Shown here in pieces: positions 61,936 to 64,000 of a stretch of DNA of 64,000 nt (positions are counted from its first letter, which is position 1; each line of letters begins with the position of its first letter). The translations under genes and the position numbers were made by a program. Location: the NCBI RefSeq assembly GCF_040869045.1, contig NC_090321.1:180763596-180827595 (forward strand). Reading direction: 5' to 3'. The DNA is from Eurosta solidaginis (Eukaryota; Arthropoda; Insecta; Diptera; Tephritidae). Under the pieces are notes generated by a model. The model was given only the letters and a program-made list of their open reading frames with translations. It was not told where the DNA came from and searched no databases.

Positions 61936-62099
61936 ATGTAGGGGAAGTCATTTTTTTCTTTCAAGTCTTCGTCTTCTTTGTTGCATGCTTCATTTGGTAA
62001 TTCTGTCATAATAGCCTCAACGAACTCCGCTTTTGTCTTTGAAGCTTTGAACACCTCAAATAGTTTGGAGTTTTCTAGAGGCATATTAAAATTTGCCAT
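61936..62099 (-). pseudogene. Outer Transib transposase N-terminus
   Basis: From ATG 62099: M-A-N-F-N-M-P-L-E-N, F-E-V-F-K-A-S-K-T-K-A, A-I-M-T-E-L-P-N-E-A then acidic residues, up to the SINE junction. Beyond the SINE (61568 downward) K-H-E-S-W-L-A-G-E-S continues an acidic, Ser-rich N-terminal region. I link it to the Transib by position and frame; this N-terminal region is poorly conserved among Transibs. Confidence 0.6.
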
Positions 62100-62889
62100 C
62101 GAGTATATCTTAATAAAAAATATGTGAGCTATATTTATGTTTATTTAAATAAACAGAATACTTTATTCTATAGACTCCAACTGATTTTGGGCGTTGTATT
62201 AAACATTGCTTTATATACTCAGATTATGGAAATGATTTCCAGGTATATTATGCAGCTTTTAACCGAAAAATTTGGTTTTATTAACAAATTCCAACAACAA
62301 AAGTGACCGTACTAAATTCGCCTCCTTCTTACCTATACCTACTCAGGCGCGTATTTATACCCAAGGTTTCTTCACTTTATTTGATGTAAAAAGTGAAATC
62401 GGCGCTGGACGCAGGTGGACCTTATGAATTCAGGTAAGCGAATATTTAGCAAATACTTACTGTAAATTTCCCGCAGACCTTTTTTGTCCTTTTTTTTTTA
62501 TTTTCCATCAAAGTTCGAAAAAGGTCCTAAAAATAGGCTTTTCGAAAAAACAGGTAGAACTGACAACTTTTATAAAAAAAAAAAAAAAACAGATTTTATG
62601 TTTTGCTTCAACCTAGAATTAAATATCCTTTCGTTATAATACAAGAAATCAGTATCAGACCGTTTTATTTAGAGACAAAACAATTTTTAATACAACAAAA
62701 AAGAACAAAAACCACAAATTTTTCTAAGTGTTAAAAATTAATGAACTTTGAGCGGCTCTACCTAATAAAATATCACTTTCTGTTTAATAAGAGTTATACA
62801 TTCGTAATCCCTGGAAAATTCTCTATTAAACACATGTATTAGGTTTATCGAACGCTTTCATGAAATTTTTGATTTTTGCCAGAGTTTCG
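62100..62889. other. No gene recognised
   Basis: AT-rich with an A run at 62575. It should hold the 5' end of the outer Transib, but no CACTGTG-type end was found. A single TE-like boundary was not identified. Confidence 0.45.
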
Positions 62890-63317
62890 GGCAGAGGCAC
62901 CCTAGTGAGGCGTCGGACTTCAATGCCAGGAATTGCCCGGTGAATCCTGTACTCAAAGAACAATACCCAAAACTTGCAGAACAGGAAGGCACATTCCATA
63001 GGGAAACGCGAGTCACTCTAGCTCAACTTCGATCTGGATATTGTAAAAAGTTAAACTCTTACCTATCCAGAATCAACCCCGACATACAAAATATACATAT
63101 GTCCTGCTTGTAACGTGTCCCTACGGGACACCAACCATTTCTACTATTGTAATGTGGAACCAACGCCTCTAACACCCCTCTCATTATGGCCCACCCAACA
63201 CCTGTTGAAACAGCATGTTTCCTTGAACTCCCGTTAGAGGACATTGATGACAATTTGTGATTTTTCGCAACTATTGGATGGGTCGAGGCACAGCTACAAC
63301 AACAACAACAACATACC
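62890..63317 (+). pseudogene. Jockey/CR1-like LINE 3' fragment (plus)
   Basis: 5'-truncated copy of the family: R-V-T-L-A-Q-L-R-S-G-Y-C near 63010, then [30 protein letters not shown] near 63225-63258 and the (caa)n tail to 63317. At least one frameshift. After the tail comes ataccacggtggccgc, the head of the tRNA-derived SINE, so it may have inserted into a SINE or beside one. Confidence 0.83.
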
Positions 63318-63759
63318 ACGGTGGCCGCGTTATGATCGGTTACTTGGTATAAATCTACGCTCCGCTCTGTGCGAATTCCCTCCGATGGTAGTTTGCAACA
63401 TACTTCTAGATGAAGTGCTATGTGATCTAGGCTCATTTTGCTATTAATACCGCCAATGCTAGACACTTTAGTGATCGTTACTGTTCCATGTTATGTAGTC
63501 CAGATCATGACGCTAGACAAGTAGCTTCATTTTTACAGATCTGCACCTTTCAGTTGACGTCTCCTCATTGAAATTGTACTATTAGCGGCACAGTCATGGA
63601 CTGCTTCGTCGCTGCGCTATTTTTCTCCGAAACAATTAGAAACGTTAGCTCATATTAGAATCTCTGATTAAGCAGCAGTTTCAGAGAGAAGCTTATCATT
63701 CACTTCATCTTTTCTTGGCGAACTTCCTCCCTCTTTCTGTTTTGAAGCCTTCGAGGCAT
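63318..63759. other. SINE-head scrap, then no recognised feature
   Basis: 63318-63335 looks like the first bases of the tRNA-derived SINE. The rest has no recognised gene or TE boundary. Confidence 0.4.
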
Positions 63760-64000
63760 ATGACCCCTCATTGTTACGAGTACCTGATTCTTTCTACCTT
63801 CCAGATTTGAATGTCTAAGTATTTTAGTCACGCCTATATTTGCCTCGCTCTTGGGAGAGGCCTCTTAAAATTTGTGCTCCGAATAGCCCCATTGATTAGA
63901 GGTTTGGCAATTCTTAGTCACCAACATCCCGTCGCTCTTCTAGGAGGCGGAAAGTCATAGACGCAGGATCCTGAGCAGCGCAGTCCCAGCCGGGAGGCAT
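63760..64000 (-). mobile_element. 5' end of a LOA-like LINE (minus), cut by the window edge
   Basis: On the minus strand cgcctcctagaagagcgacg, ggatgttggtgactaagaat and tgccaaacctctaatc align with 5130-5190 in the 5' UTR of the long LOA copy (cgcctcataggagggcggcg, ggatgtcggtgaccaagaac). About three-quarters of bases match, so this is a related but different family. An ATG followed by basic residues (R-L-Q-N-R-K-R-E-E) near 63760 may be the ORF1 start; it soon ends. Confidence 0.5.

Larger units (their letters stand above)
57741..62099 (-). mobile_element. Outer Transib DNA transposon (minus), interrupted by a second Transib and a SINE
   Basis: Transposase pieces in order on the minus strand: N-terminus from ATG 62099, interrupted by SINE copy a (about 61569-61935), then 61568-60137, interrupted by the inner Transib (58049-60136), then 58048-57741 to the stop. 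The pieces align in order with Transib transposases, relatives of RAG1. The outer TIRs were not identified; the coding region has stops and frameshifts between about 60570 and 60240. It is the oldest of the three nested elements. Confidence 0.82.

Overview
The window looks like TE-rich intronic DNA from a higher fly, most likely a tephritid fruit fly. The grounds are AT-rich DNA, GT-AG introns, an insect NKAIN orthologue and dipteran-type LOA, Jockey/CR1-like, RTE, Ty3/Gypsy, Penelope, Helitron, DINE/HINE-like and Transib elements. The genus cannot be read from the sequence. Only one cellular gene is recognised: NKAIN (Na,K-ATPase beta-1-interacting protein) on the minus strand. Five of its exons (37790-37927, 29037-29117, 28699-28896, 23987-24047, 3510-1001) splice in frame into 995 codons. 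The short first exon was not found and probably lies beyond 64000. The last exon carries a disordered tail of about 830 residues.

Layout. 1-3510: downstream DNA and NKAIN last exon. 4411-13175: a DINE-1/HINE-like element holding a ~128-bp satellite (about 13 units), split by a LOA-clade LINE with target-site duplications (5027-10649). 14385-23986: hairpin MITE, SINE, solo LTR, and a gutted Ty3/Gypsy flanked by an inverted repeat. 24151-28171: second HINE, RTE-like RT remnant, Helitron. 29814-33782: third HINE, inverted and split by a satellite-bearing insert. 34345-39690: SINEs, 5'-truncated LOA, a 200-bp Jockey-like mini-element, hairpin MITE. 40135-41815: ~156-bp satellite. 45265-49321: Jockey/CR1-like LINE with a 2A-like motif and a PHD-like finger. 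52192-55917: solo LTR, SINEs, Helitron derivative. 56305-57565: Penelope-like remnant between inverted repeats. 57741-62099: a Transib transposase gene interrupted by a second Transib and by a SINE. 62890-64000: LINE fragments.

Most of this is layered insertion, and the nesting gives relative ages. The most notable items are: Transib inserted into Transib, with 37-bp TIRs that look like a heptamer/24-bp spacer/nonamer recombination signal; the 200-bp 5'-3' fused Jockey-like mini-element with a perfect 12-bp TSD; the 2A plus PHD-like start of its parent LINE; a hammerhead-like core in the Penelope inverted arms; and a ~128-bp repeat unit shared by a canonical Helitron and the HINE-like elements. 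Coordinates were read by eye; element edges without a stated TSD are approximate.
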